Part shown: positions 12,376 to 13,807 of the stretch, piece after piece
Layout of the letters: the number at the start of each line of letters is the position of its first letter
Numbering within the stretch: the first letter of the stretch is position 1
The notes under the pieces: model-generated
Database searches by the model: none
Seen by the model: the letters and a program-made list of their open reading frames with translations, nothing else
What the model was told of the DNA's origin: nothing
Made by a program: the position numbers and the translations under genes
Assembly (NCBI GenBank): GCA_041862375.1
Contig: JBGVTE010000076.1
Coordinates: forward strand, 1-13,807
Length of the DNA stretch: 13,807 nucleotides
Reading direction: 5' to 3'
DNA from: WVZL01 sp041862375
Lineage (GTDB): Bacteria; Acidobacteriota; Aminicenantia; Aminicenantales; Aminicenantaceae

Positions 12376-12885
12376 ATGAAAAAGTTGCTTATTGTACTAC
12401 CTCTTTTTGTCATCATCCTCTTTTCGTGTGCAAAAGCAGAAAAAATAGAAAATTCTGGAAAAAACCATCCCCTTGCTCCTCAGTTCACATTAGAGGATCT
12501 TAGGGGGGGCGAAATTTCCCTCTCTGATTTAAAAGGAAAAGTTATCTTTTTAAATTTCTGGGCAACATGGTGTGGGCCGTGCCGTGTTGAAATTCCTGAT
12601 TTTGTGGATGTGTACAGTGAGAACAAAACTAAGGGAATGGAAATTATCGGCGTTTCTCTTGATAGAGTAGGTACTAAATCCCTTCTTAGCTTTGTAGAGG
12701 AATTTAAAATAAACTATCCTGTAGCTCTTGCTACTCCTAAAATTGTTAACGATTATCAACCGGGCCGCTTCATCCCAGCTACTATCATCATCGATAAGAA
12801 AGGGAAAATCAGGCACAAACATATCGGCCCCATGAATAAAAAGACCCTCAACAAATATTTTCTTGAACTTGTAGAAGAAGATTAA
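12376..12885 (+). CDS. TlpA/ResA-like thioredoxin-fold lipoprotein
   Basis: A 169-residue extracytoplasmic thiol-disulfide oxidoreductase of the TlpA/ResA (AhpC/TSA-Redoxin) type. Residues 1-17 are a signal peptide (MKK, then a hydrophobic run) ending in lipobox LFSC, with C18 as the lipidated cysteine, so it should be membrane-anchored outside the cytoplasm. The active site is WCGPC (65-69, C66 and C69) in FLNFWATWCGPCR, and P134 in RFIPATIII is the cis-proline. The start is the ATG at 12376, 6 nt after AAGGAG; a longer frame from a TTG at 12277 would begin inside the -35 and bury the signal peptide. ccdA starts 5 nt after its stop, so CcdA is the likely reductant. ResA-like cytochrome c maturation and general disulfide reduction are both possible; no cytochrome gene is in view. 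Confidence 0.88.
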   Translation: MKKLLIVLPLFVIILFSCAKAEKIENSGKNHPLAPQFTLEDLRGGEISLSDLKGKVIFLNFWATWCGPCRVEIPDFVDVYSENKTKGMEIIGVSLDRVGTKSLLSFVEEFKINYPVALATPKIVNDYQPGRFIPATIIIDKKGKIRHKHIGPMNKKTLNKYFLELVEED

Positions 12886-12890
12886 TAGGG

Positions 12891-13607
12891 ATGCCTGTTC
12901 CTGAAAATATCTCCATATTAGTCGCAATTTCTGCAGGTCTCCTCTCCTTCTTTACTCCCTGTGTCCTTCCTCTCATTCCCTCTTACATGGCTTTTATAAG
13001 TGGTGTATCCATAGAAGAACTCACCCTTCACGAAAACCTGAAACAAGTACGAAAAAAAGTCATTCTTAACTCTTTAATGTTCATTCTCGGTTTCTCCCTT
13101 ATCTTTATATCTCTTGGAGCCTCTGCCACTTTTATCGCCCAGTTTCTGTCTCAAAACATACGATGGCTTGAAATAATAGGAGGAGTCATCATTATTATCA
13201 TGGGGCTTCATTTTACAGGACTTTTCAGATTGAGATTCTTAGACAGAGAAAGAGCAATTCATTTAAAAAAGAAGCCTATCGGATACTTAGGCACCCTGTT
13301 TGTTGGTGTGGCTTTCGGTGCGGGATGGACTCCCTGTGTTGGTCCCATTCTGGGGACAATTCTCACCATGGCAGCAACCACCCAAAATGTCTTGAAAGGG
13401 ATCCTGTTGCTTGTCTTTTATTCCCTGGGCCTGGGCCTGCCTTTTTTTCTTTCAGGTCTCATCCTTCACAAATTTTTTGAATATTTCAAGGTGATAAGAA
13501 AATACTTCAAGGTTATTACTATAGTAGGAGGCATTCTCTTAATCAGTGTGGGAATAATGCTTCTTACTGGCTATTTCACGATAATATCATCTCTGCTAGC
13601 CAAGTAA
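12891..13607 (+). CDS. ccdA: CcdA-type thiol-disulfide transporter (DsbD transmembrane-domain family)
   Basis: A 238-residue integral membrane protein moving reducing equivalents from cytoplasmic thioredoxin across the membrane. About six membrane helices are visible, and the two functional cysteines sit in the paired motifs FFTPCVLPLIPSY (20-32, C24) and GAGWTPCVGPILG (143-155, C149), each with the flanking prolines typical of CcdA. Length is standard for CcdA and shorter than full DsbD, which carries extra periplasmic domains. Those roles may be supplied by the neighbouring lipoprotein. A TAGGG just before the ATG (12886-12890) gives poor spacing, and the 5-nt gap to the upstream stop suggests translational coupling. 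It converges on the minus-strand gene at 13613 with 5 nt between stops. Confidence 0.9.
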   Translation: MPVPENISILVAISAGLLSFFTPCVLPLIPSYMAFISGVSIEELTLHENLKQVRKKVILNSLMFILGFSLIFISLGASATFIAQFLSQNIRWLEIIGGVIIIIMGLHFTGLFRLRFLDRERAIHLKKKPIGYLGTLFVGVAFGAGWTPCVGPILGTILTMAATTQNVLKGILLLVFYSLGLGLPFFLSGLILHKFFEYFKVIRKYFKVITIVGGILLISVGIMLLTGYFTIISSLLAK

Positions 13608-13612
13608 AAAAA

Positions 13613-13807
13613 CTAGAGGTTCTCAATACGATCTTCCAAATCTTGAATGTTGTTGTCCGCTCTGTCTATCTGAGAATAAAAAATAGCGAGTTCCTCGTTA
13701 TCTGGCCTGAGTTCGTTAATTTTTTCTCCTAGCCTTCTAAAGAGAGGCTTCTTTTTACTATCGATTTCTTTATTCTTTTTTTGGATATTTCCCTTAATTC
13801 TCTGCTT
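13613..13807 (-). CDS. Unknown charged protein, C-terminal fragment entering from the right edge
   Basis: An open frame on the minus strand enters at base 13807 and stops at TAG (13615-13613), giving the last 64 residues of a protein. The tail is highly charged, with a lysine-rich stretch (near KKNKEIDSKKK) followed by PLFRRLGEKINELRPDN and a probable helix ending in LEDRIENL. The heptad-like spacing near the end suggests a coiled coil. Composition and sustained openness support real coding sequence, but I recognise no family. It converges tail to tail with ccdA, and no terminator hairpin separates them. Confidence 0.55.
   Translation of the reverse strand, partial: KQRIKGNIQKKNKEIDSKKKPLFRRLGEKINELRPDNEELAIFYSQIDRADNNIQDLEDRIENL

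Noticed and set aside
1..13807. CRISPR array, tRNA, transposase or prophage signals
   Set aside because: No regularly spaced direct repeats, tRNA-like cloverleaf or integrase/transposase frame was visible on either strand.

Overview
The window looks like chromosome from an anaerobic, AT-rich bacterium (about 40% GC by eye). The anaerobic call rests on a four-subunit pyruvate:ferredoxin oxidoreductase, an iron-sulfur class I fumarase subunit and a short-form radical-SAM ThiC homologue. Promoters have the bacterial TTGACA-N17-TATAAT form, Shine-Dalgarno sites are common, and there is a lipoprotein signal with a bacterial lipobox. An uncultured anaerobic bacterial lineage fits, but I cannot name a phylum. 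I see no tRNA, rRNA, CRISPR array, transposase or phage gene.

Layout. (1) 1-1908: a minus-strand gene fragment runs off the left edge, back to back with a plus-strand SAM methyltransferase. That gene converges on a minus-strand FkbM-family methyltransferase. This looks like the edge of a glycan- or surface-modification locus. (2) 1909-2113: a regulatory gap with two adjacent AT-rich palindromes and an interlocked direct/inverted repeat. (3) 2114-6916, all plus strand: a xylose-isomerase-like TIM barrel; a ThiC-family enzyme behind a near-consensus promoter but with no TPP riboswitch that I can see; an endonuclease-IV-like TIM barrel overlapping thiC by 17 nt; and an aldehyde dehydrogenase. 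(4) 7077-7928: a second class I SAM methyltransferase with its own strong promoter. (5) 8068-12150: a class I fumarase alpha subunit without its beta partner, then the oxidoreductase genes in the order gamma, a 262-nt gap, delta, alpha, beta. Delta-alpha-beta are joined by ATGA overlaps. (6) 12376-13607: a TlpA/ResA-like thioredoxin lipoprotein and its likely electron donor CcdA. (7) 13613-13807: the C-terminus of an unknown charged protein entering from the right edge on the minus strand.

How the genes may work together. The oxidoreductase links pyruvate and acetyl-CoA to ferredoxin, and the fumarase subunit belongs to the C4-acid branch of the same metabolism. CcdA would pass electrons from cytoplasmic thioredoxin to the TlpA-like lipoprotein outside the membrane. 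The least explained part is 2114-6916, where a ThiC-family enzyme lies between two TIM-barrel proteins of the same fold superfamily, upstream of an aldehyde dehydrogenase and with no other thiamine gene in the window. The ThiC could be an ordinary thiamine enzyme in a chance neighbourhood or a paralogue with another product (5-hydroxybenzimidazole synthase is the known precedent). The sequence alone does not decide.

Intergenic space. No gene-free stretch exceeds 300 nt. The longest are 9542-9803 (262 nt; tandem TATAAT-containing repeat and two hairpins) and 12151-12375 (225 nt; a dispersed-repeat copy and a promoter). I found no convincing hairpin-plus-T-run terminator anywhere.
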